From the NCBI GenBank assembly GCA_963995525.1, contig OZ023210.1:21745913-21809912 (forward strand): a DNA stretch of 64,000 bases, in the 5' to 3' direction. Positions 11,335 through 22,287 of this stretch are shown one piece after another. The DNA comes from Escarpia spicata (taxonomy: Eukaryota > Annelida > Polychaeta > Sabellida > Siboglinidae). Under the pieces are notes generated by a model. It was not told where the DNA came from. It did not search any database and was given only the letters and a program-made list of their open reading frames with translations. Both the position numbers and the translations under genes were made by a program. The stretch's first letter is position 1. Each line of letters starts with the position of its first letter.

Positions 11335-11945
11335 AACTCCGAGCCAAAACCAGAACACAGGTGGCTCTCATTCGCGAATGACTCTATGCTAACGGTATTG
11401 CCGTTGTTGCCAACAACCTTGAAGACATGCAAACCCTAATCAACAAGTTTGCAGAAGCAGCAAGCTGTTACGGTTTGAACATACACCTGACGAAAAATTT
11501 TGTTTTGTACCAACCATTAAGAGTCGACCCAAATTCTGGTTAAATCATGACCAGCTATTCCAGAATGTCCATAGCAATTATCTTGAAAGTACCATCTCTG
11601 GCGAGAGGAAACTAGACATGGAATTGGAGAAGCGCATATCAAGGACATCATCAACTTTTGGTCAACTGCGCAACCGTTTATGGAAGACTCAGGTGGCAAA
11701 ATATCAGTGTCCGTAACGGCTTGTACACAGCAATAATATCCACTATGCTGTTCTACGGAACTAAAATCTGGATTCAGACTTCCAAAACAAACTTTATTTT
11801 CCCAACTATCAGAAGGAACTAGAAACAGAGTCCGCCCCAAACTAAGATACAAAGACATTGTAAAACTAAACCTGAAGAAACAAAGAATAGATTCCAGACA
11901 GCGGTAAACACTTGCACAAGAACGACCGATCTCAGGGGAACTTCC
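11335..11945 (+). pseudogene. LINE reverse transcriptase 3' fragment
   Basis: Broken frames read VALIRE, then IAVVANNLEDMQTLINKFAEA, GLNIHLTKN, later ELEKRISRTSSTFGQLRNRL, GLYTAIISTMLFYG and RPKLRYKDIVKLNLKK. This order (thumb and connection after the palm, then the RPKLRYKD tail) is typical of the non-LTR retrotransposon type often mis-annotated as host genes in invertebrates. Stops and frameshifts throughout; the palm YADD region is lost. It is a different lineage from the CR1-like copy that follows. Confidence 0.6.
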
Positions 11946-11949
11946 GGTG

Positions 11950-12495
11950 GTGAATTTGTTTGAATTTGGTGCAGCAAACTTGCGAAAATATAAGGATATT
12001 TGATCAAGATAAGTGATATTATTGAGTGTATAGCATACATAACGTAATTATATATATATATATATTAAGCATATTTTTTGTTAAAAGTAATCTAGGGTAG
12101 ATTAAAAGTAGGCGATTTGCGAGCGATAAATGGGGACGTTAATGTAATCGGAACGTTGTTTACAAAGTAGGTCACTGGCGAAGTTAACGTAACGTGAACG
12201 ACAATAGAATAGCGTTATTTGAGATAATCGATGTAGTTAGATGAGTAATTAAAACCTGAAATAACAACCTCTTAAAGTGTATATTAGTACACAGGAAACC
12301 GACTTTGTAAAGACTACCTTGTATCTAAGCCTAACTAGAATACACTGTCATCGACATCGTAACTAGGTAAGGCACGGTGTGTCACTGTGTGTTAACAAAT
12401 ATAACTAACTATAACCTAAACAATCTGGTGTAAATTGTACACAGAAAAGTCTTTTCAAAGACGATATATACACTATTTTGAACATAAATAAATTC
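11950..12495. other. stretch 5' of the CR1-like LINE
   Basis: AT-rich, with a TA run at about 12050-12065. It could include the 5' untranslated region of the LINE, but no match to the other copies was evident. Confidence 0.35.
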
Positions 12496-12499
12496 TGAT

Positions 12500-13596
12500 A
12501 TGGCACCTTGCAAGCGGCAACTCAGGGCAAAACGACACTTAGTTTGCAACGACTGTTAGAGCTGGGTGGATTTTGCGTTGCCTGGCTGTCCAAAATAAAA
12601 AAAAACGGTGAGTGGGGATAGATCAACAGTTAGTCAGACTGTAGAGAAAGAGGAAAGACGCAATAGCGATACAGGTGGTGAAGAGGTGGTGAAGAGGTAG
12701 ATACCACAGAGGCAGTTGGTAAGACTGTGAGACAGAAGACTGATGGAAGAAGACAGAATGTTCAGCAAAACACAGAAAACATGACAGGCATGAAGGTGAC
12801 AGGGGAGAAAGTGACCGTAGTGAAGGAGGTAGCCGGGGGAAATGGACGGGAGAGAAGAAAATGTGATGGGAGGAAAGATGAAGGGACGAAAGGAAGTGTG
12901 AGTAAATGTGCTAGAAGAGAAGATGACAAGAGGAAAGGGGACAAGAGAAAACGCGACAGGAAAGAAGGGAATGGAAAAGAATGTGACAGGAGAGAAGACG
13001 GCAAGAAGAAAAGACAACAACCAGACATATGTAAACCGGAGGAGCTTCTCCGAGGCAGTGATTGAGGGGGCAAGGAGAAAAGAGAGTGTTTATGGGCGAT
13101 TCAATTCTGATAATAACAGACTATATGCGAGGGGAAGGCCGTTGTTGTATGTCTACCGGGGGCTAGGATAGAGCATGTGACCAAAAGGGTAGAGAAGGTA
13201 TTGGGGCATGGCAAGGGAGGGTCTATGCTAGTACACGTAGGGACAAACAATGCAGACAAGGAGGGAACAACTGGGATAATTCAGAAGTACAGACATCTAG
13301 TGAGGAAGCTAAAGAAGACAAGAGTGGAACAGGTTATTCTCTCAGGAATTTTGCCAGTAATGGAAGGAAGGGGGGAAACATACAGAAACTCTAAGAGGAT
13401 GGCGATCAACGCACTAGTTGAGCAGATGTGTGAAGAAGACGGCGTGGGATTCATAGATTTATGGGGGTACTTTGTTGGGAGAGAAGATATGTACATGAGA
13501 GATGGCCTCCACCTAAGTGGAAAGGGGGCAGCAGTATTCTCAGAGAATCTGCTGCGATCTGTTGACAGTGGGACAGGTTGCATCTATTTAAACTAA
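12500..13596 (+). pseudogene. CR1-like ORF1: zinc-finger head and SGNH esterase-like domain, broken
   Basis: The ATG at 12500 opens MAPCKRQLRAKRHLVCNDC, matching the head of copy 2 (33.9-34.07 kb), where the full zinc-finger-like pattern C-x2-C ... C-x2-C is visible. Here the finger is cut by a stop and a deletion. A charged, repetitive linker (TGEK, KRKGDKRKRD) follows, then NNQTYVNRRSFSEAVIEG. From about 13165 the esterase part gives VEKVLGHGKGG, LVHVGTNNAD (block III Asn), LSGILPVM and MRDGLHLSGKGAAVF (Asp-x-x-His block V), ending at the stop near 13596. The block I GDS Ser lies in a frameshifted stretch near 13095 (MGDSI in frame with GDP in copy 2). ORF1 of this type is thought to help RNA binding and retrotransposition. 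Nonfunctional here. Confidence 0.75.
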
Positions 13597-13649
13597 ATTC
13601 GCAGGGGGGACTCGCAGAAGCCTGAAACTGGAGGCACAGATAAAGACAG

Positions 13650-15474
13650 CACAAATAATTCGGCAAAGGACAGTCTGGAAAACTGTTCTGAAGCTGGGTA
13701 TAAATGTGTTTGTTTCAATGCAAGGAGTATAGTAAACAAAAGAAATGAACTAAACATTATGGTAGAAGATATTGACCCTCACATAATAGGTATAACCGAA
13801 TCATGGGCAACCACCGATATATCAGATGCCGAATTGGGACTGACAGGATATGTAATGTTTAGGAAAGATAGAATAGGAAGAAGGGGAGGTGGAGTTATTT
13901 GATATATTAAAGAATCTATCCAGGCTTACGAAATAAAATTAGACAGAGAAGCAGATTGCGAAGAAGCTGTTTGGTGTAACATAGTTACAGGAAACTCAAC
14001 GTTAACAGTTGGATTAGTTTATCGAAGTCCAAACATAAGCATAGAAGAGAATGAAAAAATACAAAATGCTATAAGGGAAGTGAGCAAACGGGACTGTGTT
14101 ATTATGGGGGATTTTAACCATGGGCATATAAAATGGAAATCTCTACAGAGTTTGGGTAGTGAGGACCACAAGTTTTTAGTTTTAGTACAAGATAGTTTCC
14201 TTTCTCAACATGTGCTAGAACCAACCAGGGGAGAGAATGTGTTAGACATAGTTTTGTCCTCACATAATGAATTAGTTGACAATGTCAAGATATGTGAGCC
14301 ACTGGGGAATAGTGATCACAACCAAATACATTTTACCATCAAAGTAAAATCAGAAAGGAATAGTAAAAAGCAGTACAGGAGAAATTTTCACAAAGGAAAA
14401 TATAAGGATATAAGGAAATATTTAGCAAAGATAGACTGGAATAACACACTGAAGAATAAAACAGCAACAGAATGCTGGAATATCTTAAAGAATGAAATAG
14501 AGTGCTTCGTAGAAAAATTTGTTCCCTTCAAAAAACAAGGGAAACGGACCAGAAAGAAATACTTATCGAAAGAAGCCATTAGAAAAATTAAGTATAAACA
14601 AATGATGTGGAAGTCATATAAACGTACTGGAAATGACGAAGACTACAACATTTATAAAGAAGCACTAAACCAAGCTATAGCTGAAATTAGAAATTCAAAG
14701 AGAAGCTATGAACATAAATTAGCTTGTAATATAAAACGTGACAGCAAGAGTTTTTATGCGTATGTTCGAAGCAAACAGAAAGTTCAGGATAAGGTCGGTC
14801 CTCTAGAAGATAGTGCTGGAAATATAATTTCAGAAGGATTCTTAAGAAGACCTGAATGAGTATTTTAGTTCAGTGTTTACCAGAGAGGACACTAAGTTCA
14901 CTGCCAGTACCAGAGGCTAAGTTCAAGGGGGCAGAATCAGACTATTTAAGAGAGTTAATTGTAACCCCAGAAATGGTAGCTAGGAAAATTAGGACTATGA
15001 AGGATAATAAATCACCTGGAATGGTTGGTATTCCACCCAAACTACTATTGGAAATTGTAGAACACATTAGCATACCGCTTGCAACAGTTTTCAACTTGTC
15101 ATTAGAAGAGTGAGTTGTTCCTTTAGAATGGAAAGCAAACATTATACCGTTATTTAAAAAAGTTTCGAGAAACAAGTCAAATAATTATAGACCAGTTAGT
15201 TTAACATCGGTGATTTGTAAGTTATTAGAAAGACTAATTAAAGATCACATGGTGGATTTTCTTGTTAAACATAACTTGATAAACCTATCTCAACATGGGT
15301 TTCTAAAAGCGAGGTCATGCTTAACAAATATGTTATGTTTTTTGGAAGATATCACTAAGTAGGTAGATGATGGATCATCCGGTAGATATCATCTACTTAG
15401 ATTTTCAAAAAGCTTTCGACAAAGTGTCACATCAAAGATTACTGCTTAAACTAAAGGCCCATGGCATAGGAAAT
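13650..15474 (+). pseudogene. CR1-like ORF2: endonuclease and reverse transcriptase, broken
   Basis: The endonuclease (about 13709-14350) shows CFNARSIVNK, IIGITESWATTD (catalytic Glu), GLVYRSPN, VIMGDFNHGHIKW (Asp/Asn) and NSDHNQIHF (Ser-Asp-His). A TGA at about 13902 interrupts GGGVI/YIKES. A linker rich in Lys/Asn follows to 14859. After a frameshift the reverse transcriptase begins: TMKDNKSPGMVGIPPKLL, NYRPVSLTSVICKLLE, SQHGFLKARSCLTN, and in a third frame LDFQKAFDKVSH, which carries the first catalytic Asp. The palm FADD motif would lie inside or beyond the N gap. At least one stop and three frame changes, so inactive. Confidence 0.85.
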
Positions 15475-15674
15475 NNNNNNNNNNNNNNNNNNNNNNNNNN
15501 NNNNNNNNNNNNNNNNNNNNNNNNNNNNNNNNNNNNNNNNNNNNNNNNNNNNNNNNNNNNNNNNNNNNNNNNNNNNNNNNNNNNNNNNNNNNNNNNNNNN
15601 NNNNNNNNNNNNNNNNNNNNNNNNNNNNNNNNNNNNNNNNNNNNNNNNNNNNNNNNNNNNNNNNNNNNNNNNNN
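15475..15674. other. assembly gap, 200 N
   Basis: Exactly 200 N, a typical placeholder length, so the true size is unknown. It hides both the end of the CR1-like LINE and the outer end of the left inverted repeat of the next element. Confidence 0.99.
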
Positions 15675-15880
15675 GAGATTTTGATGCTTCTGCCATTTTT
15701 GGAAAATCCAAAATGGCCGCCACCCGAAATCGAAAATTGCCAGATCTCTAGAACCTGTTCTCCGATTTGAATGATGTGTTGTTTCTATGGATTTTGTGGG
15801 TGCTGAAGTGATTGGTGAAGTTTTTTTTAATCGTTTTAGGGTCAAGGTCACATGCTAGAGGTCAATGACAGGGTTAAATA
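15675..15880 (+). repeat. left terminal inverted repeat
   Basis: Pairs with 19140-19345; several blocks of 9-15 identical bases with small indels between them. Confidence 0.75.
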
Positions 15881-16439
15881 GTCACCAAAACACGAATAAA
15901 CTCCAAGCTGTGTGTCCTCACTACCAGTTCATAGGTAATTGGTGTCCATTGTGGGGTTTACATACACCCTGCATGGGTGGTTTGATAAAGATTTGGTTTT
16001 AATTGGGGGTTATGTTCACACATTTTGAGGGTCGATATCAAGGTGCAATGACCCCCTTGTATCCACTGGCATGGCGATCGTGATCTCTAAGTGTATCATT
16101 GGGTTTTCTTGTACCCAAAGTTATTTACGAGTTTTCGTCAATCAGTTGGATCCAAAGTCATGAGCTCAAATCCAATTATGAAGGCAATATACCGATGCAT
16201 ATATTATGCGCTTACTGGCGTTAGTTAACATTGTAATCGCAAGAGAGTGCCTCAAGCGACAAGCTCCTGGTATTATGGCAGTGAATGTATTTGTGTTTAC
16301 GGTTTTGAAACAATATCGTTTTACCATATGAATATCATAGTATTACTTCCATTTTTTTATATAGACTGAAGTATAAATACTGGATAGTTTTACTGAATTA
16401 GAATAAAATAGTCGACCGATGGCGATGCAAATTACACGG

Positions 16440-18654
16440 CCTCGTCACGACAGAAGCTTTGATCACAAAGGCTGCAGAATTGATCGCCCAGAATGTGCTG
16501 AAACCTGGTGATACCGTAAATATTGGCTCTTGGCTTCACATTATCATCGGATTGCAAAGAAGAGTTACTCACAGTGGTTGCCGTTTCACGTGAAGGACAT
16601 GGTTGAGCTGGAGCAGAAGCACCCTGATGTCTTAGAAGAGTTCTACAAAGGCAACTTTGTCGTGCAAAAGGGTGAGAAGAAGTTTTCGCTCATCCCCAAG
16701 GACCATAGCCACGAACAAACAACCAAGCTCTGTAAAATCGCTTCAGGAGTTGCCAACCTCTTTGATATGCCAGATACAATGGATGAACTTGTGATGGTAC
16801 TAAATGAGAACCTGCAAGCACTCGCTGCCTTCGAGGTCGCTGCTGATATCGGTGCAACTGTGCAACATCTCGGTCATCACGAAGAGGGTCACAGCCTGCA
16901 AATGATATTCGCCAAGGATGTCCTCTCAATTCTCAATGTTCTACGACCGAAAAACCCTTTCTTACCACAAAATGTCCATATTTGATCACGCTCCATACTC
17001 AAGAGGTCCTGCCATCTGCAATCGCAGAGGCGCTCTGCAATGCATACGAAAGAGGCAAGGATCTCCATGAAGCCTTCGTTAGTGAGCGCCCGAAGAAAGG
17101 TAAGGTTTCCATCACAGACACCATCAAGAGGTCATGCAGCTCTCCAGACGTTTGCAAGACGCACATATGTAACAAAGAACAGGAACAAAGTCAGTGCACT
17201 GAAAAAAGGTATATCACAGGTGTATCATATTTTCCTGTCACTACAATCCCGGCCAGATTTCGACTTGGACAATGTCTTCAAGTTCGAAAACCAGAGAGAG
17301 CCACCATCTTTGTCTGATCAGGGATAGCTCATGTCCGTCACAAAATATGATATTCTGCACTGTCTGACTATCCCAAAACTCACACCACCATATGATGTTA
17401 CGGTGGAGGTGTTGGATGCCCCAGCTGTGGTTCACACGGTCCACCCACCCAACGCCGCTAACTTCGAGCAATATGTTATGCGTCATTTCATGCCCTTCAT
17501 TACCAGTTCTCTCTCAAGTTCAACATCGCGACTCGACATCATATGGGACACCTACCCTGATGACATCCTCAAAGCCCAGGCTCATGTTAAACGAGGTACC
17601 CCTGGCGTGACACCCATCGAAGGCTCTACACCTGTCCCTCGTGACTGGAACATGTTCCAGGCAAATTCAGAAAACAAGGTCCAGCTGTTTAGGTTCCTTT
17701 CAAAAGCTGTTATCGAGGCATCGTCTCAGCTCACCAATGTTATGGTTCGCTCCACGTATGACGATCTCGTCCTGGTGAATACCTCTCACAGCCAATCGGC
17801 AGCTGAATTGGACACGATCATGCCATGCAATCACCAGGAGCCCGGTAGCAGGATATTTCGGCATATCTCTCACGCCGCACAACAAGGTCACTCAAAGGTT
17901 TTCATCCGCACAGTCGACAGCGATATTGTCATCAGTGCTGTTGGCTACTTTGGCAGCCTTGGTTTGATGGATTTGTGGATATGCTTTAGAACTGAAAAAA
18001 GCCTTGCAGCACATCCCCGTTTTTGCAATCACCCAGAGACTTCGTCCTGAGAAGTCGCTCACGCTTCCTCTGTTCCATTCCTTCACCGGGTGTGATACGA
18101 CGCCATCTTTCCTTGGCTTCGGTAAAAAAAACTGCCTGGGCAGCATGGCAGGCATACCCAGACCTTACTGAAACACTACTTGCTCTTTCCGACGACCCTA
18201 GACTCCTGACACTCGACTCCTTCCATGTGGCACGCCTTGAACTCTGGACTGTTATCATGTACAGCAAGAGCAGTGGGTGCTTAAGGATGAATGATGCCAG
18301 GCGTCAACTCTTCACGCATGGTACTCGGACGCTCGACCACATCCCCCTACACAGGAAACCCTCTAGCATGCAAGATGAGCTCTGCACCAGGCGGGTTATA
18401 TATGGAGACAAGCAAGGCAACGACATCAAGATGTTCCAGATGCTTCAGCGTGGGGTTGGGTGCAAGACGTGAAAATGAAAGTCTGGGAACCAGTCTGGAC
18501 AGTGCAAGCGGACGCAACCAAAGCGTGTGCTCTCCTTCACCACTGTGGGTGTGGAAAAGCCTGCAGAGGAAACTGCAAATGTGCGAGGGCAGCTATCAAA
18601 TGCACTATTCTATGTCACTGTGAAGGCGGATACATTAACAACGATGGACTGTAA
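16440..18654 (+). pseudogene. transposon-type protein with XPG/FEN-like motifs and Cys-rich tail, frameshifted
   Basis: Frames joined across about five shifts run in family order. First WLPFHVKDMVELEQKHPDV and GNFVVQKGEKKFS (16575-16680), then FAKDVLSILNVL (16908-16943) and KFENQREPPSLSDQG followed by a stop at 17325. Then KYDILHCL (17343), FEQYVMRHFMPFI, SRLDIIWDTYPDD, IRTVDSDIVISAVG (17910-17950), PLFHSFTGCDTTPSFLGFGKK (about 18070-18130), KKTAWAAWQAYPD, and finally CGCGKACRGNCKCARAAIKC (18547-18606). TVDSD, GCDT and the Gly-rich GFGKK order resembles the XPG/FEN nuclease core (acidic pairs, then helix-hairpin). The earlier acidic motif, usually HEEADTR in this family as I remember it, is HQEPGSR here, so that site is lost. 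The Cys-rich tail looks metal-binding. Pseudogene; nuclease role is inference. Confidence 0.6.
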
Positions 18655-19139
18655 ATAATAAGAGATCTCATGTATGCAAAGCATCTTGCTGGCGAGAAGG
18701 ATGTTGATGAGTTCCTGCAAGTTGATAGCCTGTAAATAATACGTACATGTGTAACTGGTAGTGTCTAAGCCCTATGTCATGGTCTTAAGGGTATTCCTTT
18801 CACTGATTAGAAATCAACTTTATGTTTTCCACTGCAATAAATTTATATTTAAAACTTTATATTTTCCACAACCAATATCATGCTGTGATATCCACTGCCT
18901 ATATCATATTCCGTGAAAGACCCAATGCCACATACACGTAGCTTTGATGAACAGCAAAGTTATAAAACCATACTGGCCTTGATTCCGAACATGGGACCTT
19001 GACCCCAATATAGATGGATAGATCTCATCGATGGATTAAGGATACATGAAGACCCCATGAAAGACAACAAGATAATAATAATCGTACTGGAGGATACCAT
19101 AATTAAATAAGAGAAAATATTAAGAAAGTAGTGCTTTTG

Positions 19140-19345
19140 CGGAAATTTGACCTTCACATTGACCCATAGCATGTGACATTGACCCTAAGTCGATCCAACA
19201 ACTTCACCACTCTTCAGCACTCCCAAAAACCCTAGAAACGACACTAAGATCATCCAAATCGAAGCACAGGTTCCAGAGATCTGTCAATTTTCGATTTCGG
19301 CCATTTTGATTTTTGCACAAAATGGCATAAGCATCAAAATCTCAG
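19140..19345 (-). repeat. right terminal inverted repeat
   Basis: The reverse complement of 15675-15880 with local mismatches. Sequence out to about 19440 may also belong to the repeat. Confidence 0.75.
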
Positions 19346-19349
19346 GTTG

Positions 19350-19675
19350 TTTCCATCAAAATTCTGAAATAGTATGGTCATCTGTGCCAAATTTCATACT
19401 TTTGTCCAGATGTGAAAATGTATTACTTTAACGTTATAGTTAACATGTATGAAATGTCTGACTGCAAACATTTACTGTCATTTATTTTATTTTATTGGTA
19501 AAGACGATTCCTCTGCTTTGGTTATCCTCCCCCTGTCTTTCAACATATGACTTTGATATAAGCACCACCAGTTCCTCGTGTTAAACAAAAAGAGTCTTCA
19601 TTACTTTAATGCCATTGACAATGCATATGTAATTGCCTCATATTCGTATACCTGTATCAGTGGCACATTCCAACT
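19350..19675. other. non-coding stretch, nothing recognised beyond possible TIR extension
   Basis: The first 90 bases may be outer inverted-repeat sequence; the rest shows nothing. Confidence 0.35.
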
Positions 19676-19678
19676 TAC

Positions 19679-19909
19679 CGCAACAGTCTCCTCTGTTTGT
19701 TATAACCACCTCTCTGATGAAGTAGACGGCTTGTAGATCCACCTGCCACCAAGCACCCTTTTCCTTCAGTGTATGAGCGCAACTGTTCTTTTGAAATATG
19801 CTGGTTCTATCGCCATCTACGGCTCTCGAAGGGCCAAAAGAGCTTAGCACTGATGACATCCTTGTAGGTTTCGCATGAGCCAGATTAATGCCATACGTCT
19901 CTTCGTTCA
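19679..19909 (-). CDS. FTP domain, first-half exon with His, Arg and vicinal Cys
   Basis: A 231-bp exon with acceptor AG above 19909, donor GTAAGT below 19679, and phase 1 at both ends. It shows INLAHAKPTRMSS, SRAVDGDRTS (calcium loop), NSCAHTLKEKGAWWQVDLQ and ITNRGDCC. His after the conserved Cys and the first Arg are both present. It is the only half in the window that ends RGDCC, the arrangement whose adjacent Cys pair contacts fucose in eel agglutinin. The partner by order is the second half at 7800-8006; spliced together they read NRGDCCGDWLHD, with Trp in place of the second Arg. Among the first halves this one is closest to a canonical ligand site. Confidence 0.87.
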
Positions 19910-20089
19910 CTGCAAATCATTGCAAGTCACACGAATACGAATATATTTATTTCAGAGTAAAACCCATAAGCTGATACAAACAAATGTGTGTAACAAATGC
20001 ATGTTTTAAAATATATATGTATTCAGAGTAAATCATAGGTCAATAAACGAGTCAATAAACGACATGGTACTTATGCTCTAAGCTGGTTT

Positions 20090-21250
20090 TCTTCATATCT
20101 AACTGATAGATATCAAACTATAAAGATTGGGAACTGCTTTTCAGCTGCACTGCAGGCTTTATTTGGTGTTCCCCAGGGTTCTGTTCTTTTATGCCTTTGC
20201 TTTTTACTCTTCACACCACGCCACTAAGCTCTGTTATACAAATACATAACTTGGATCATCATCTTTATGCTGATGATACTCGGATCTACATTTCATTGGC
20301 TACCCCGGATACAAATCGCTCCCTTAACCAACTTAGTGATTGCCTTCAAGATATTTTCCTCTGGATGACTGACAGCAAGTTGAAATTAAATGCAAATAAA
20401 ACTGAATTGATCATTATTGGTATTCCACTGCAGCGTAGTAAACCGGATGGTTTTTTTCCCTACGCGTATTTTGAATCAGTATATCACGCCAGCAACCTCG
20501 GTGCAGAATCTAGGAGTGATCTTTGATAGTAACTTCAGTTTCCGACAACACATATCTCAAACATGTCGCTGCTGTTTTTATCATATTCGTGATCTTCGTA
20601 TTCGCCGGTATATGTCATTTTCTGTTGCTAAGACTATTGCAACAGCGCTTGTTAGCAGCAGACTTGACTATTGCAATTCCCTCCTTTATAATATCGCTAG
20701 TAAGGATATCACAAAACTTCAGCGTGTCAAAAATTGTCTAGCAAGAGTAGTTACAAGATCTCCTCGTTTTTATCGCTCTGTACCACTTTTGAAGTCTTTG
20801 CATTGGCTTCCTGTACGATATCGTATAATACTTAAGATCTGTACCATTACATACCAGGCACTGTCCAATAAGCAACCATCTTATTTGCATGCACTGCTTA
20901 CTCCTGTAGGAAAACCTATCCAGCTTCGATCATCTAGTTCTGACATACTTTTTGTTCCTAGAGTCAACACTAACATTGGAACTAGGGCTTTTTCTGTTGC
21001 TGCACCAACTCTTTGGTATATACTCCCTCTTAGTGTTAGATCAGTTGAAAATATAAAAAAATTCCGTCTTCATTTAAAAACGTATCTTTACAGCCTTGCT
21101 TATCCACCGTAGCTCCCTAGCGCCTTGACCCATCTGTTGACAACTGGAAAACTACTTATGGATTTTGAGATATTCCTTTTGTTTTGATGCGCCTCTGAGC
21201 TTGGTTTCCAAGGATTTAGGCGCAATAGAAGTTATCTTATTATTTTTATT
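20090..21250 (+). mobile_element. L2-like LINE, 5'-truncated reverse transcriptase and 3' tail
   Basis: The coding part starts in the palm (FGVPQGSVL, then LFTLHTTPLS), with HHLYADDTRIYISLA giving the catalytic Asp pair (about 20257-20300) and WMTDSKLKLNANKTELIIIG next. A frameshift near 20500 moves to QNLGVIFDSNFSFRQHIS, SSRLDYCNSLLY, LQRVKNCLARVVTRSPRF, LLKSLHWLPVRYRI and RAFSVAAPTLWYILP, ending LKTYLYSLAYPP at 21112. The 3' untranslated region contains gcgcctctgagc and ...ttaggcgcaatagaag, and ends in an ATT-rich tail near 21250. The same tail words occur at 25283-25352 and 31618-31682, marking one family. Inactive: truncated and frameshifted. Confidence 0.85.
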
Positions 21251-21261
21251 ACTAGGATGAA

Positions 21262-21560
21262 TGTGAGTCGCTCCAAACCAGGGAGTACATGCCAGTCTTG
21301 GCATGATCTACAAAGTTGTGAAAGGACTTATAGATATTCCCAAATTGTACCATCCTGCGCCACGCTCTGTACATAAAGTCAATCACAGGAATTCCAAACA
21401 GTTCGTCACACTGGATCCTGACGTGGACGCCTACAAGTTTGCCTTTCTATAAAGGACTATTGTAACATGTAACTCTCTGCCAGATAATGTTGTCGTGACT
21501 GAATGAGTGGACGCGTTCCGCCGCCGACTCTGAGAGACCTGTTTGTGAACGAGACTTTTA
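21262..21560 (+). pseudogene. LINE reverse transcriptase C-terminal fragment
   Basis: Readable as LSMIYKVVKG(L), PKLYHPAPRS, NHRNSKQFV, DAYKFAFL, a stop, then CNSLPDNVV and VDAFRRRL. This is the usual C-terminal end of another non-LTR reverse transcriptase lineage (Y..Y.SFFPRTI..WN.LP pattern). Fragmentary and with stops. Confidence 0.55.
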
Positions 21561-21564
21561 AATA

Positions 21565-22285
21565 GTCCGCGCATGTTCTTAGGACACATGACCGATCACG
21601 TGATCACCTCGGCGCAATATCCTAGCAGCATGTGCCGAGTGAATTATCCAGATGGAAATATATTAAACAGTTAATATAGAGATAAATAAATTATAACAAG
21701 TATAATAAAGTATATTAAAGACGTAAAATAAATAAATAAACGTGTAAAAGTAGTATACACGCATGCGTGTGGTTCAAGTCAGTTTCAAACAGCCCGCCAA
21801 AGTGTATGTTGTACGCTTGCGCCAACAACCCCTCACTAAGTTAGTGGCACTCTCTTCAAGTGGCGGTGTCTCGTATAGTGTAGAGACTGTTGACAAGTGC
21901 CCCAACCTTAGTTCCCGATCTCAGTGTGCGTGCAACATCACTACTTGTATTTATGCCATACCAGGCTTGTTGATCATTTAGGGACACACCGAACTAGCAT
22001 GCTTAACCAGTAGGTGGATTCCCCTTATCAGTTAAGTTCAGATTAAGGTTGAGTCAACAATTATTCCATGGTACTGGACACTACTGTTTTTGATAGACTA
22101 GTCGCCTCAGATTCGTGCATCAGAACAATGAGTTTGATGACATAAAACATGTAAACACGTTTGTGTGAATCGCGATGTGCCTACAATCAGAAAATTCACT
22201 AAACCGTGTCATCCAGTTACAATGGACAGCCTGTAACAGAACTGTAACATTATTGAAAAGCCGCAAAATCTTTGATAATTTGTTA
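21565..22285. other. non-coding stretch, nothing recognised
   Basis: No repeat or exon identified. The 72-codon frame at 21763-21981 has no family features. Confidence 0.4.
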
Positions 22286-22287
22286 TA

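Larger units (their letters stand above)
12500..15474 (+). mobile_element. CR1-like non-LTR retrotransposon, copy 1 (cut by assembly gap)
   Basis: Gene order is ORF1 (zinc finger plus SGNH-type esterase), then ORF2 (endonuclease plus reverse transcriptase), as in the CR1/L2 group. Two further minus-strand copies in the window (28.5-34.1 kb and 55.4-58.1 kb) share the same protein motifs, so one family is present three times. This copy has a stop within the endonuclease, several frameshifts, and runs into 200 N at 15475, just after the reverse transcriptase motif DFQKAFDKVSH. The 3' half is not visible beyond the gap. Confidence 0.85.
15675..19345 (+). mobile_element. DNA-transposon-like element with about 200-bp terminal inverted repeats
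   Basis: 15675-15880 is inverted and repeated at about 19140-19345. Shared blocks, read from either end inward, are GAGATTTTGATGCTT, AATGGCCG, AATCGAAAATTG, AGATCTCT, GGTGAAGTT, AGGGTCAA and GTCACATGCTA. The right arm may extend further out (to about 19440), but the N gap hides the matching left flank, so true ends and any target-site duplication cannot be read. The interior carries one broken gene (16440-18654) of a transposon-type family. This combination suggests a once-autonomous element. I cannot assign it to a named superfamily with certainty. Confidence 0.65.

Noticed and set aside
12634..13073. Long minus-strand Pro/Ser/Phe-rich frames
   Set aside because: They are the antisense of the Lys/Glu/Gly-rich CR1 ORF1 linker; likewise at 33435-33945 and 57424-58201.
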